Below, one piece after another: positions 54,840-63,861 of a stretch of DNA of 64,000 nucleotides. Positions within the stretch are counted from its first letter, which is position 1; every line of letters starts with the position of its first letter. The stretch is from Flagellimonas allohymeniacidonis (GTDB lineage Bacteria > Bacteroidota > Bacteroidia > Flavobacteriales > Flavobacteriaceae). The notes under the pieces are model-generated. The model had not been told where the DNA came from. It was given only the letters and a program-made list of their open reading frames with translations, and did not search any database. The stretch is taken from positions 30,731-94,730 of the forward strand of contig NZ_SGIU01000003.1 in the NCBI RefSeq assembly GCF_004296335.1, in the 5' to 3' direction. Made by a program: the position numbers and the translations under genes.

Positions 54840-56387
54840 ATGGAAAAGCCTAACCCAATAATTGGTCATCGCGTGGATAAATCCACCCTCATCAGTCTTG
54901 AAAAAGGCAAAATACCTCCTCAAGCCGTTGATTTAGAGGAAGTTGTGCTTGGAGCAATGATGATTGACAAAAAGGGTGTCGATGAAGTTATTGATATTCT
55001 TCATCCAGAGGTGTTCTATAAGGATTCCCACAAATTTATTTACGAGGCTATCTTCAAATTGTTTGAATCCTCTGAGCCGGTGGATTTATTAACCGTTTCG
55101 GCACAATTAAAGAAGGATGGCAAGCTAGAGGCTGTGGGAGGGGACTTTTATCTGATAAAATTGACCCAAAAAGTGGCCTCTTCAGCGCATATCGAGTTCC
55201 ATGCACGAATCATACTTCAGAAGTATATTCAACGAAGCCTCATCAAAATTTCCAGCGAAATTATTGAGGATGCCTATAGCGATTCGACCGACGTTTTTGA
55301 CTTGCTGGACAATGCAGAAGCCAAACTGTACGATATCACTCAGGGAAATCTGAAAAGATCTGCAGAGACTGCGATGAACTTGGTTATCCAAGCGAAGAAA
55401 AAGATTGAAGAAATTTCAAATAAAGAGGGGCTTAGTGGTATTCCATCTGGATTTGACAAATTAGATAAACTTACCTCAGGATGGCAACCCAGCGATTTGG
55501 TTATCGTTGCGGCAAGACCAGGTATGGGTAAAACAGCGCTTACGCTCTCCATGGCGCGAAATATTGCAGTAAATTCCGAAATTCCAGTGGCTTTCTTTTC
55601 CTTGGAAATGTCCTCAGTACAATTAATTACCCGTTTGATTTCTTCGGAAACCGGACTTTCTTCTGAAAAACTTCGTACAGGTCGACTCGAAAAACATGAA
55701 TGGGAGCAGTTGAATGTGAAGGTTAAGGCGCTCGAAAAAGCACCTTTGTTCATCGATGATACCCCGTCCTTGTCCATTTTTGATTTACGTGCCAAAGCCA
55801 GACGTTTGGCATCGCAGCATAAAATTAAACTCATTGTAATCGATTACCTGCAACTAATGACCGCAGGAGGTAGCCAAAAAGGAGGGAATAGGGAGCAGGA
55901 AATTTCCACAATTTCCCGTAACCTCAAGGCTTTGGCAAAAGAATTGAATGTCCCGGTAATCGCGCTCTCGCAGTTATCACGGGCAGTTGAAACCAGAGGT
56001 GGGAGCAAACGTCCCATTTTGTCCGACCTAAGAGAGTCAGGTGCGATAGAGCAAGATGCCGATATCGTATCGTTTATTTACAGACCTGAGTACTATAAAA
56101 TTGACGAGTGGGATGATGAAGAACGAACACCAACACAGGGTCAAGCCGAATTTATAGTGGCCAAACACCGAAACGGTGGATTGGATAATATTAGGTTAAA
56201 ATTCATTGGAGCGCTCGGTAAATTTGATAACTTGGATGACTTTGATTCCCCATTTGAGTTTCAATCGAAGATGAATGCGGATGAGGAGAATCCTTTTGCA
56301 ACCCCAAATCTTCCCAGCGCGGATGAAGCTTTTGGAAGCGCAATGAACGGTGATGATGACCCTGATGACAGTGACGTACCTTTCTAA
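54840..56387 (+). CDS. dnaB: Replicative DNA helicase DnaB
   Basis: A 515-residue DnaB with N-terminal helical domain (residues 20-125) and RecA-like C-terminal domain: Walker A ARPGMGKTAL near residue 225, FFSLEMSSVQLITRL, Walker B IVIDYLQLM near 338, and the C-terminal SQLSRAVETRGGSKRPILSDLRESGAIEQDAD. It unwinds the replication fork. No intein is present. The likely -7 element ends five bases before the ATG, so the leader may be very short. Its 3' end overlaps the next frame by 38 bases. Confidence 0.97.
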   Translation: MEKPNPIIGHRVDKSTLISLEKGKIPPQAVDLEEVVLGAMMIDKKGVDEVIDILHPEVFYKDSHKFIYEAIFKLFESSEPVDLLTVSAQLKKDGKLEAVGGDFYLIKLTQKVASSAHIEFHARIILQKYIQRSLIKISSEIIEDAYSDSTDVFDLLDNAEAKLYDITQGNLKRSAETAMNLVIQAKKKIEEISNKEGLSGIPSGFDKLDKLTSGWQPSDLVIVAARPGMGKTALTLSMARNIAVNSEIPVAFFSLEMSSVQLITRLISSETGLSSEKLRTGRLEKHEWEQLNVKVKALEKAPLFIDDTPSLSIFDLRAKARRLASQHKIKLIVIDYLQLMTAGGSQKGGNREQEISTISRNLKALAKELNVPVIALSQLSRAVETRGGSKRPILSDLRESGAIEQDADIVSFIYRPEYYKIDEWDDEERTPTQGQAEFIVAKHRNGGLDNIRLKFIGALGKFDNLDDFDSPFEFQSKMNADEENPFATPNLPSADEAFGSAMNGDDDPDDSDVPF

Positions 56388-57675
56388 ATTGAAAAATCCT
56401 TGGGCTCTGGCAAAAGCTAGAAACTTTCTACTATTCTTATTTCTCATTTTTTCTTTCGAATCGATGGCATCAGTGATTCTAATTCCGATGGATGCTGAAG
56501 GACAGGAGAATCACCTCAAGGCGTACGGCATAACCTATTGGGTCTTGACCAAACAACAAAAAGTCCAATGGCTTTTAAACTATAGAGGTGGCTCATTTTT
56601 ACTACCAGATGGGGAGGTAATCCGAAAAGAGTGTCAAATTAGAGGAGTATCTTTTGAAGTATTATCCGATGCCCAAGCTGAAAAAGTATTGGACGAAATA
56701 AGTAGCCCCTCACGCAACCAAGAAGCTGTAATCTTGGAAAAAGCACCCAAAATTGCGGTGTATTCACCAAAGGGGAATCAACCCTGGGATGATGCAGTAA
56801 CCATGGTGCTTACCTATGCAGAAATTCCCTATGTGACCATTTACGATGAAGAGGTTTTAGATAACAAATTAGCGTTGTACGACTGGCTACATCTACATCA
56901 TGAAGATTTTACTGGACAATTTGGTAAGTTTTATGGGGCCTACCGAGCTGCTCCCTGGTATATCGAGAGCAAAAAGGAGGCGGAAACTTTGGCCCAAGAG
57001 CTTGGTTTTTCAAAGGTTTCTGAAGAAAAAAGGGCCGTAGCCCTAAAAATAAGAAACTATGTCATTGGCGGTGGATTCATGTTTGCCATGTGTTCGGCTA
57101 CCGATAGCTTTGATATCGCCTTGGCCGCAGAGAATGTGGACATCTGTGAACCCATGTTCGACGGAGACCCTTCCGATGCCAACTACCAAGGAAAATTGGA
57201 TTATAAAAACACCTTTGCTTTTACCAATTTTATTTTGGAACGGAATCCCCTTCGTTATGAGTTTTCCTCTATTGACATGACAAACAAAAGAAGAAATGTT
57301 CCTCGGGAGTCAGATTATTTCTCTCTCATGGAATTTTCGGCCAAGTGGGATCCCGTACCGACCATGCTGACCCAAAATCATACTACATTGGTTAAGGGGT
57401 TTATGGGGCAGACCACCGCATTTACAAGAGATCAAGTCAAATCAACCGTTATGGTCTTGGGAGAAAATAAACTCAATGGGGAAGCGAGATACCTTCATGG
57501 TATTAAAGGAAAGGGTTTTTTTACCTTTTATGGAGGCCATGACCCGGAAGATTATCAGCACAGGGTAGGGGATCCCAAAACGGAACTTGAGCTACACCCC
57601 ACTTCTCCGGGTTATCGTTTGATTTTGAACAATGTACTTTTCCCAGCAGCTCGGAAGAAAAAACAAAAAACCTAG
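56350..57675 (+). CDS. Exported protein of the Bacteroidetes family named 'asparagine synthetase B'
   Basis: A protein of up to 441 residues. The N-terminal hydrophobic run (FLLFLFLIFSFESMASV) would be a signal peptide, with ASVILIPMDAEGQENHLKAYG following. It matches a family often labelled asparagine synthetase B, but I see neither an N-terminal glutamine amidotransferase nor a synthetase ATP motif. A GATase-like fold is possible: IAVYSPKGNQPWDDAV and a GGGFMFAMC motif in the middle, HGIKGKGFFTFYGGHDPEDY near the end. The start is uncertain: 56350, one of the next ATGs, or a TTG at 56388. Overlaps dnaB. Confidence 0.75.
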   Translation: MMMTLMTVTYLSKLKNPWALAKARNFLLFLFLIFSFESMASVILIPMDAEGQENHLKAYGITYWVLTKQQKVQWLLNYRGGSFLLPDGEVIRKECQIRGVSFEVLSDAQAEKVLDEISSPSRNQEAVILEKAPKIAVYSPKGNQPWDDAVTMVLTYAEIPYVTIYDEEVLDNKLALYDWLHLHHEDFTGQFGKFYGAYRAAPWYIESKKEAETLAQELGFSKVSEEKRAVALKIRNYVIGGGFMFAMCSATDSFDIALAAENVDICEPMFDGDPSDANYQGKLDYKNTFAFTNFILERNPLRYEFSSIDMTNKRRNVPRESDYFSLMEFSAKWDPVPTMLTQNHTTLVKGFMGQTTAFTRDQVKSTVMVLGENKLNGEARYLHGIKGKGFFTFYGGHDPEDYQHRVGDPKTELELHPTSPGYRLILNNVLFPAARKKKQKT

Positions 57676-57691
57676 AAGGGTTCCAACGACT

Positions 57692-58378
57692 TTATAGCTG
57701 GGTTATCCCGATGTTTATGAATACAGCATCCAATGGATTACCGTTGTTGTTCACAACATACCTAAATCGTACTTCATCATTGGCGCTCAGAGGATAAATT
57801 ATGGTGCCAGAAGTGCCCCACCAATCACTGCTCGGCAGGGAAGCAAACCCTCGAGTAAGGTAACCCCTTAAAGTACCATTTATAAAAACCCCAATAATAT
57901 ACTTTGTATCACCCGAAGGCATGTCCCTCACCGAAAAAGCGGCACTCATAAAATAAGCCCCGGCCTCTACAACCCTTATTCTCCCATTCCCTATAGTTTG
58001 AAAAATGCCTCCCGTATTATTGATTTCATGGGATGCATTCACGGGAAGGTCATAGTATTGGTTGGTACTGTTTACGATGAGATTGTTGTTGCCATTGCTT
58101 GCTCTATTCAATACTAAGGTTTTGCTGGTATTGCTGGGAGCAACCCAATTGGAACCTTCAAAAAAATTAAGTTGCTTGGTGTCTTCGTTATAAATAAGCA
58201 TTCCTTCTTCCGGATTGGTAAGACTATTAATTTCCGGTTGACTGGCTTCGTGTACCTTGATCAAATCCCCTGTACTAGGTGCTTGGCCCCAACACTGTGA
58301 TATATTCAGGAGGCATAACAATAAAAATGGCCCAAAAGTCTTATGTACGCCTATTTTAAGGGAACCGAATAGGGGCAT
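57692..58378 (-). CDS. Exported protein with possible C1q/TNF-like domain
   Basis: A 228-residue protein with a signal peptide (GPFLLLCLLNISQCWGQ). Residues 35-80 contain EEGMLIYNEDTKQLNFFEGSNW, a segment common in Flavobacterial surface proteins. The C-terminal 110 residues form beta-strand blocks AGAYFMSAAFSVRDMPSG, YIIGVFINGTLRGYLTRGFA, GTIIYPLSANDEVRFRYVVNN that recall C1q/TNF-like jellyrolls. No function is recognised. Convergent with the preceding gene, 16 bases apart. Confidence 0.7.
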   Translation of the reverse strand: MPLFGSLKIGVHKTFGPFLLLCLLNISQCWGQAPSTGDLIKVHEASQPEINSLTNPEEGMLIYNEDTKQLNFFEGSNWVAPSNTSKTLVLNRASNGNNNLIVNSTNQYYDLPVNASHEINNTGGIFQTIGNGRIRVVEAGAYFMSAAFSVRDMPSGDTKYIIGVFINGTLRGYLTRGFASLPSSDWWGTSGTIIYPLSANDEVRFRYVVNNNGNPLDAVFINIGITQL

Positions 58379-58522
58379 ACCTTAATTTGTTTGCAATAAA
58401 ACTAAAAGGGGAGTCTCAGTATTACAATAAATTGTTGTGAACTAGCTAATTTCCAGTATCATCCCCTTAAGAACTGCCACCTTAAGACTGTTCTTGGTCT
58501 TAGTATTTCACCTGAAGCATTT

Positions 58523-59026
58523 TTAGATTCGGGTGAGTCTTCTTATGAGGGGCCCATGATTTGGAAACTTTTCAAGAAGTTCCCTTTGGGTCGGAAGTAC
58601 AAAATCATCAAAATCAAATCCCGGTGCTACAGTGCATCCCACAAAGGAATAGGAATTCGGATACAAGGTCTCGGCAGCAAACCAGCTTCCACCTGGAATT
58701 ACAACTTGGGGTACAAGATTGGATTCAAAATCTGTGCCCATATCATATGTTTTATATTTTCCTTCATCAGAGATGCTATGAATTCTTAGAGGGGTTCCGG
58801 CATAAAAATGCCAAATTTCATCTTGGTTGATTTTGTGAAACGCAGAAAACATATCCGAAGTGAGCAAAAAGTAAATGCCTGTGGAATAATTGCGTTCACC
58901 CGCATAGTTTTTGGGTAGCTCTGCTTCTGGTATTTTACCTTCGCTTCGATAGGTTTCCTTAAAAAAACCACCCTCCGGGTGTGGTTTTAGGTCAAAACGA
59001 AGAATGAGTTCCTCAATTTCTTTCAT
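58523..59026 (-). CDS. DUF985 cupin-fold protein
   Basis: A 167-residue protein of the DUF985 cupin family: LKPHPEGGFFKETYRSEG near residue 15, the metal-site strand HKINQDEIWHFYAGTPLRIH near 63 and VIPGGSWFAAET and VGCTVAPGFDFDDFVL in the second half. Sugar or small-metabolite binding is suspected for the family. Its start overlaps the HAD phosphatase stop by four bases, so they form an operon. Confidence 0.88.
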   Translation of the reverse strand: MKEIEELILRFDLKPHPEGGFFKETYRSEGKIPEAELPKNYAGERNYSTGIYFLLTSDMFSAFHKINQDEIWHFYAGTPLRIHSISDEGKYKTYDMGTDFESNLVPQVVIPGGSWFAAETLYPNSYSFVGCTVAPGFDFDDFVLPTQRELLEKFPNHGPLIRRLTRI

Positions 59027-59814
59027 AATAAAGTTTCCAAAACCCGTTCTACACCAAAATCATCGTTACTGGCAGTTTGATACTTGGCGGCTTCTTGAAT
59101 TGTAGGATGGGCATTCTGCATGGCAAAACTGTGTTCTACGAGCTGCATCATCTCCAAATCGTTGTTGTAATCACCAAACACCATCACCTCGTCCTTACCT
59201 ACACCAGTATCTGCCAACAGTTTGTCCAAGGCAAAACCTTTGTTTGCATCAATATGGTTTAAATCCACCCAGTGCATTCCAGAAACCTTCACCTTCACCT
59301 GTTCTTCTATTTTTTTGAGTTCTGGATAGATATAATTTTCGGCACTTAGTTTATGATAGACCGCAATTTTGATGATTTCGTCCGAGACGTGGCTCAAATC
59401 ATCGTGAATTTCAAACTTTTCGTAGTACTCCTTAATCTCATCAAAAAAAGATGTTGAGCTACCATCAAAGTATGCGCTGTACTTGCCACATAACATGGCA
59501 TGGGCCCCATCAATTTGGTCTATGGTATCAAGCAATTTGGTTTTTAAATGATGCTGCAAGGGGATGACCAGAAGTTCTTCTTCCTGTTTTTTAACCAATG
59601 CACCATTTTCAGCAATCACATAGATCTGTTCTTTGATGGGTTTCAATTTTTCAACAATACTGTGGTACTGTCGTCCACTGGCCGCCACAAACTGAATACC
59701 CTTCTTGCTAAGCTCATGAAATAGCTCAAAGAAGCGATCACTGACTTGATGATTGGAATTTAATAAGGTGCCATCCATATCGGTGACGACCATTTTTATT
59801 TTTGATGGATTCAT
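59023..59814 (-). CDS. Cof-type HAD-superfamily phosphatase
   Basis: A 263-residue Cof/HAD IIB hydrolase: motif I VVTDMDGTLLNSNH with the nucleophile Asp near residue 11, motif II ASGRQYHS, the alpha/beta cap with YVIAENGALVK, motif III KGFALDKLL and motif IV VMVFGDYNNDLEMMQLV near 220. It dephosphorylates phosphosugars or cofactors such as FMN or PLP; the substrate is not predictable. It has a TACCTTTG element (59832-59839) upstream. Confidence 0.95.
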   Translation of the reverse strand: MNPSKIKMVVTDMDGTLLNSNHQVSDRFFELFHELSKKGIQFVAASGRQYHSIVEKLKPIKEQIYVIAENGALVKKQEEELLVIPLQHHLKTKLLDTIDQIDGAHAMLCGKYSAYFDGSSTSFFDEIKEYYEKFEIHDDLSHVSDEIIKIAVYHKLSAENYIYPELKKIEEQVKVKVSGMHWVDLNHIDANKGFALDKLLADTGVGKDEVMVFGDYNNDLEMMQLVEHSFAMQNAHPTIQEAAKYQTASNDDFGVERVLETLL

Positions 59815-59831
59815 TTCTAAAATTCAAACGA

Positions 59832-59839
59832 CAAAGGTA
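59832..59839 (-). promoter_or_regulatory. -7 promoter element of the HAD-DUF985 operon
   Basis: The minus strand reads TACCTTTG, 17 bases before the HAD start. Confidence 0.55.
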
Positions 59840-59884
59840 GGGTTTGGAAAGAGTATGAAGTAAAGTTTGTATTAATTTCACTCC

Positions 59885-60307
59885 ATGAAGTTTTATCAAA
59901 AGGAAATTCGTTTAAAACCGAGAACAAGGGGATTCCATATTATTACGGATGAAATTAAGGAGGCCATGCCAGAAATTCGGAAAATTGAAGTGGGTTTTGT
60001 TCAGGTTTTCATTAAGCACACCTCGGCTTCATTGACCATTAATGAAAATGCGGACCCAACGGTGCGACTGGACTTTGAAAGTCATTTCAACAAAATGGTC
60101 CCTGAAAATGCCTCCTATTTTGTGCATACTTATGAAGGTCCGGACGATATGCCTGCGCACATTAAGAGTGCCTTGTTGGATAATTCGCTTCTAATTCCTA
60201 TTACAGGAGGGAAGTTAAACCTTGGTATTTGGCAAGGAATTTACCTTTGCGAACACAGAAACCACGCTTCTGGAAGAAGACTGGTCTTGACGGCCTATGG
60301 AGAATGA
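59885..60307 (+). CDS. YjbQ/UPF0047 family protein (secondary thiamine-phosphate synthase)
   Basis: A 140-residue protein with the UPF0047 pattern: RTRGFHIITDEI, VFIKHTSASLTINENADPTVRLD near residue 45 (conserved His) and GGKLNLGIWQGIYLCEHRNH near the C-terminus. The family can replace thiamine-phosphate synthase in vivo, but its main role is not settled. It ends at a terminator shared with rplT. Confidence 0.9.
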   Translation: MKFYQKEIRLKPRTRGFHIITDEIKEAMPEIRKIEVGFVQVFIKHTSASLTINENADPTVRLDFESHFNKMVPENASYFVHTYEGPDDMPAHIKSALLDNSLLIPITGGKLNLGIWQGIYLCEHRNHASGRRLVLTAYGE

Positions 60308-60317
60308 GTATAGAAAA

Positions 60318-60346
60318 AAAGTCCCGCTCGTTTTGAGCAGGACTTT
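60318..60346. terminator. Bidirectional terminator between yjbQ-like gene and rplT
   Basis: A 12-pair stem AAAGTCCCGCTC / GAGCAGGACTTT with one C-A mismatch, 5-base loop, and T runs on both strands. Confidence 0.82.
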
Positions 60347-60369
60347 CTTAAGCGGGTAATTATTGTTTG

Positions 60370-60714
60370 TTATTTCACTTTGTTCACAATGGCTTTGAAC
60401 GCATCAGGATGGTTCATCGCCAAATCGGCTAGAACTTTTCTGTTGAGCTCAATTCCATTGGCTTTCACCTTGCCCATAAACTGGGAGTAAGACATTCCGT
60501 GAAGTCTTGCTCCGGCATTGATACGGGTAATCCAAAGTGAACGGAAATTTCTCTTTTTATTTCTTCTGTCACGGTAGGCATATAGCATTGCTTTCTCTAC
60601 CGCATTTTTGGCTACTGTCCATACATTTTTACGTCTTCCGAAGTAACCTTTAGCTTGCTTCATCACTTTTTTTCTTCTAGCTCGTGAAGCAACTGAATTA
60701 ACTGATCTTGGCAT
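60370..60714 (-). CDS. rplT: 50S ribosomal protein L20 (bL20)
   Basis: A 114-residue L20 starting [32 protein letters not shown], the highly basic RNA-binding N-terminus of the family, and ending in the compact C-terminal domain [17 protein letters not shown]20 is needed for 50S assembly. It is last in thrS-infC-rpmI-rplT, with 96 bases between it and rpmI that contain a hairpin. Confidence 0.97.
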   Translation of the reverse strand: MPRSVNSVASRARRKKVMKQAKGYFGRRKNVWTVAKNAVEKAMLYAYRDRRNKKRNFRSLWITRINAGARLHGMSYSQFMGKVKANGIELNRKVLADLAMNHPDAFKAIVNKVK

Positions 60715-60740
60715 AATGTTTCATTTTTTTGTAGCAGGCG

Positions 60741-60758
60741 CCCTAAACTGTTTTAGGG
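60741..60758 (-). promoter_or_regulatory. Hairpin between rpmI and rplT
   Basis: CCCTAAA / TTTAGGG, a perfect 7-bp stem with a 4-base loop, in the rplT leader. It could be a site of L20 feedback binding; no T run follows. Confidence 0.45.
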
Positions 60759-60810
60759 TCTTTATATGGCCCGACTCCATGGTTTATAAATAATGTACCG
60801 AATTGAACAA

Positions 60811-61008
60811 TTATTTTAATCGTAATTGTTCTTTAATGCTGTTAACGTCTGACTCATGTACTAATGTAGAGTGCGTTAACTTAAGCTTGCGCTTTTTCGA
60901 TTTTTTGGTCAAAATATGACTCTTAAAAGCGTGCTTTCTTTTGATTTTACCAGAACCTGTAAGCTTAAATCGCTTTTTGGCACTGGATTTTGTTTTCATC
61001 TTAGGCAT
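60811..61008 (-). CDS. rpmI: 50S ribosomal protein L35 (bL35)
   Basis: A 65-residue L35 starting [27 protein letters not shown]. The gene has an unusual purine-rich AAAGAGGAG just upstream of the ATG, a Shine-Dalgarno-like match that is rare in this phylum, though its spacing of three bases is short. Two hairpins precede it. Confidence 0.97.
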   Translation of the reverse strand: MPKMKTKSSAKKRFKLTGSGKIKRKHAFKSHILTKKSKKRKLKLTHSTLVHESDVNSIKEQLRLK

Positions 61009-61028
61009 TTTCTCCTCTTTATAATTTA

Positions 61029-61079
61029 CAACCGAAGGTGAATTCGGTTGCCCGCTTATTTGTGCTGAACGTAGTTCAG
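61029..61079 (-). promoter_or_regulatory. Two tandem hairpins in the infC-rpmI gap
   Basis: On the RNA, first CTGAAC / GTTCAG (6 bp, 61065-61079), then CAACCGAA / TTCGGTTG (8 bp, 61029-61050), both perfect. They fit a translation-control region for rpmI-rplT. Confidence 0.45.
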
Positions 61080-61083
61080 TAAA

Positions 61084-61638
61084 TCACTTTTTGGTTTTAG
61101 GGGCTATGAACATGGTCATACGCTTCCCTTCCAATTTTGGCATTTGTTCTACTTTTCCAAGTTCCTCCAATTCTTGGGCCAATTTTAGGAGCAGTATTTC
61201 TCCTTGGTCTTTGTAGACTATCGACCTTCCCTTGAAAAAAACATAAGCCTTTAACTTAGCTCCATCTCTTAAGAACTTTTCCGCGTGACGCTTTTTGAAC
61301 TCATAATCATGGTCATCCGTTTGGGGACCAAACCTGATTTCTTTTACAATCACTTTGGTTGCCTTAGCTTTCATGGCTTTATCCCGTTTCTTTTGTTCGT
61401 ATAGAAACTTTTTATAGTCCATGATTTTACAAACTGGAGGACTTGCTTTAGGAGATATTTCAACTAAATCAAGTTCTAGCTCCTCTGCTTTTGCAAGCGC
61501 TTTTGAAATGGGATATACGCCCATTTCCACATTATCTCCCACTAGTCTTACCTGGGGAGCAGTAATTTTGCCATTGATATTATGAGGGTTTTTGTTTTCC
61601 CTCCTAGGTTGGGGTCTAGATCTTCTTCGTATTGCTAT
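61084..61638 (-). CDS. infC: Translation initiation factor IF-3, probable AUA start
   Basis: A 184-residue IF-3. From the first ATG or GTG codon (61542) the frame lacks the start of the N-domain. Reading upstream in frame gives [33 protein letters not shown], the normal flavobacterial N-terminus, with no ATG, GTG or TTG before a stop. The best start is the ATA at 61638, giving an (M)AIRRRS start. infC uses a rare start codon in other bacteria too, which lets IF-3 repress its own translation. The C-terminal domain ([19 protein letters not shown]) is intact. A 29-base gap separates it from thrS. Confidence 0.88.
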   Translation of the reverse strand: MAIRRRSRPQPRRENKNPHNINGKITAPQVRLVGDNVEMGVYPISKALAKAEELELDLVEISPKASPPVCKIMDYKKFLYEQKKRDKAMKAKATKVIVKEIRFGPQTDDHDYEFKKRHAEKFLRDGAKLKAYVFFKGRSIVYKDQGEILLLKLAQELEELGKVEQMPKLEGKRMTMFIAPKTKK

Positions 61639-61667
61639 GACGTCAACTTTTTAATTAAACATAATTT

Positions 61668-63608
61668 TTAGAACGACTTTAAGGTACTATTTATTTCAGT
61701 AGTCACCAAGTCGGAAAATTGCTCAATACTAACACTGCCCAAATCCTCACCGCCATGCCTTCTTACAGCAATAGTCTCCGAAGCTTCTTCCTGTTCGCCA
61801 ACCACCAACATGAAAGGAATTTTTTTGAGCTCCGCTTCTCGAATTTTCTTTCCGACTGTCTCGTTCCTATTATCAATGAGCGCGCGAATTTCGTTATTTT
61901 CCAGAGAACTTAAAACTTTTTCAGCATATTTTTCGTGTTTCTCGCTGACAGGCAGTACGATGGCTTGATCGGGAATGAGCCATAATGGGAAATTTCCTCC
62001 TGTGTGTTCCAGCAACAAGGCCACAAAACGTTCCATACTTCCAAATGGGGCTCTGTGAATCATAATGGGCCTGTGTAGTTCATTGTCGCTGCCTTTATAG
62101 GTAAGGTCAAAACGCTCAGGCAAATTATAATCCACCTGAATGGTTCCCAATTGCCATTTTCTTCCCAAGGCATCCTTGATCATGAAATCGAGCTTTGGAC
62201 CATAAAATGCTGCTTCGCCAGTTTCAACCACAAAATTTAAGCCCTTTTCCTCTGCTGCATTGATAATGGCTTGCTCTGCTTTTTCCCAGTTTTCTGCTTC
62301 CCCTATATACTTTTCAGGTTTGTCCAAATCGCGAACAGAAACCTGGGCTGTGAAATTGTCAAATCCTAATGAGGTAAGAACGTAAAGGGAGAGGTCAATA
62401 ACTTTTTTGAATTCCTCATTAAGTTGTTCCGGGGTACAAAAAATATGGGCATCATCCTGCGTGAAACCACGTACTCTTGTCAACCCGTGAAGTTCACCAC
62501 TCTGCTCATACCTATATACAGTACCAAACTCGGCAAATCGTTTTGGCAAGTCCTTATAGCTAAAGTGACCATGATTATATATCTCACAGTGATGTGGACA
62601 GTTCATGGGTTTCAACAAAAACTCCTCATCTTCTTTCGGGGTATGGATAGGTTGGAAACTGTCCTCTCCATATTTAGCATAGTGCCCTGAGGTTACATAG
62701 AGCTCCTTTTGTCCTATGTGGGGGGTGACCACCATTTCATAACCCGCCTTTTTCTGTGCCTTTTTCAAGAAACTTTCCAAACGCTCGCGTAAAGCAGCCC
62801 CTTTGGGAAGCCATAGCGGCAAACCTTGCCCTACTTTTTGTGAGAAGGTAAAAAGTTCAAGTTCTCTTCCTAGTTTTCGATGATCTCTCTTCTTAGCCTC
62901 TTCAAGCAAATGCAAGTATTCAGTAAGCTCCTTTTGCTTTGGAAATGATATTCCATATACACGGGTCAATTGTTTGTTGTTTTCGTCACCTCTCCAATAC
63001 GCACCAGCCACACTAAGCACCTTAAATGCCTTGATTATTCCAGTATTGGGTATGTGTCCTCCACGACATAGATCAGTAAAAGTGCTATGGTCACAAAAAG
63101 TAATGGTGCCATCTTCTAGATTTTCGATGAGTTCTACCTTATATTCATTAGCCTGTTGCTTATAATAGGAAAGCGCATCCGCTTTGGATACCTCACGCAT
63201 TTTGTAATCATGTTTTCCACGGGCAATTTCAAGGGCTTTTTTTTCGATTTCAGGAAAGTCCTTTTCAGAGATATGGTGTTCTCCAAAATCCACATCGTAA
63301 TAAAACCCATTTTCAATGGCCGGACCAATGGTCAACTTGATGCCCGGATATAGTTCTTCCAAAGCTTGCGCCAGAACATGGGATGAAGAATGCCAAAATG
63401 CCTTTTTGCCGTCATCCGTATTCCAGGTATATAAGGTAAGCGTTCCATCAATGGTTAATGGGGTTGTTGTTTCCACTGTGGTATCATTGAATTTGGCAGA
63501 TATTACATTTCTGGCCAATCCTTCACTGATGCTCTTGGCCACGTCCATAGGAGTGGCGCCCTGCTGAACTTTCTTTTTTGCACCATCCGGTAAAGTAATC
63601 TCAATCAT
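61668..63608 (-). CDS. thrS: Threonyl-tRNA synthetase
   Basis: A 646-residue class II synthetase with the TGS domain at the N-terminus (residues 1-60), the editing domain with [17 protein letters not shown] near 78 and [16 protein letters not shown] near 172, the catalytic domain with [14 protein letters not shown] near 340 and [15 protein letters not shown] near 390 and a C-terminal anticodon-binding domain. It charges tRNA-Thr and edits mis-charged serine. It is first in the thrS-infC-rpmI-rplT operon and has its own promoter. Confidence 0.97.
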   Translation of the reverse strand: MIEITLPDGAKKKVQQGATPMDVAKSISEGLARNVISAKFNDTTVETTTPLTIDGTLTLYTWNTDDGKKAFWHSSSHVLAQALEELYPGIKLTIGPAIENGFYYDVDFGEHHISEKDFPEIEKKALEIARGKHDYKMREVSKADALSYYKQQANEYKVELIENLEDGTITFCDHSTFTDLCRGGHIPNTGIIKAFKVLSVAGAYWRGDENNKQLTRVYGISFPKQKELTEYLHLLEEAKKRDHRKLGRELELFTFSQKVGQGLPLWLPKGAALRERLESFLKKAQKKAGYEMVVTPHIGQKELYVTSGHYAKYGEDSFQPIHTPKEDEEFLLKPMNCPHHCEIYNHGHFSYKDLPKRFAEFGTVYRYEQSGELHGLTRVRGFTQDDAHIFCTPEQLNEEFKKVIDLSLYVLTSLGFDNFTAQVSVRDLDKPEKYIGEAENWEKAEQAIINAAEEKGLNFVVETGEAAFYGPKLDFMIKDALGRKWQLGTIQVDYNLPERFDLTYKGSDNELHRPIMIHRAPFGSMERFVALLLEHTGGNFPLWLIPDQAIVLPVSEKHEKYAEKVLSSLENNEIRALIDNRNETVGKKIREAELKKIPFMLVVGEQEEASETIAVRRHGGEDLGSVSIEQFSDLVTTEINSTLKSF

Positions 63609-63633
63609 TCGCTTGCCTTATTTAAATGGTTGG

Positions 63634-63664
63634 CAAAGATACTATGTTGGATGGATGCTGGCAA
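63634..63664 (-). promoter_or_regulatory. Promoter of the thrS operon
   Basis: On the minus strand TTG (63664-63662), a 20-base spacer and TATCTTTG (63641-63634), 25 bases before the ATG. The spacing is optimal. Confidence 0.75.
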
Positions 63665-63821
63665 TAGTTGTTTCTATGGAAGAGTATTTTAGTGGTTCTT
63701 CAAAAATTTGGAAGTATGGTTAATTTCTCTTATCTTGAATTCTGCTTGCTAATATAGATTTAGGTCATAAAAAACTGAAAATCAAATAATTATAAAAAAA
63801 ATGATTTTTTTTTGAAAATTG

Positions 63822-63861
63822 TTTGGTCGGTTTGTTTAAAGCTATCTATATTTGCACCCGC
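63822..63861 (+). promoter_or_regulatory. Strong promoter of a putative rRNA operon
   Basis: TTTG (63822-63825), a 21-base spacer and TATATTTG (63847-63854) followed by CACCCGC. The 15-base TATATTTGCACCCGC is identical to the tRNA-Lys start region. Confidence 0.65.

Noticed and set aside
54690..54840. Possible replication origin before dnaB
   Set aside because: Only one near-match DnaA box and one weaker partial match; no dnaA or dnaN gene nearby and no DnaA-box cluster, so it is treated as an ordinary promoter region.
58379..58522. Spacer between the C1q-like gene and the DUF985 gene, with partly repeated TTAAGA/CTTGG words
   Set aside because: Repeats are short and imperfect; no coding or RNA feature can be supported.
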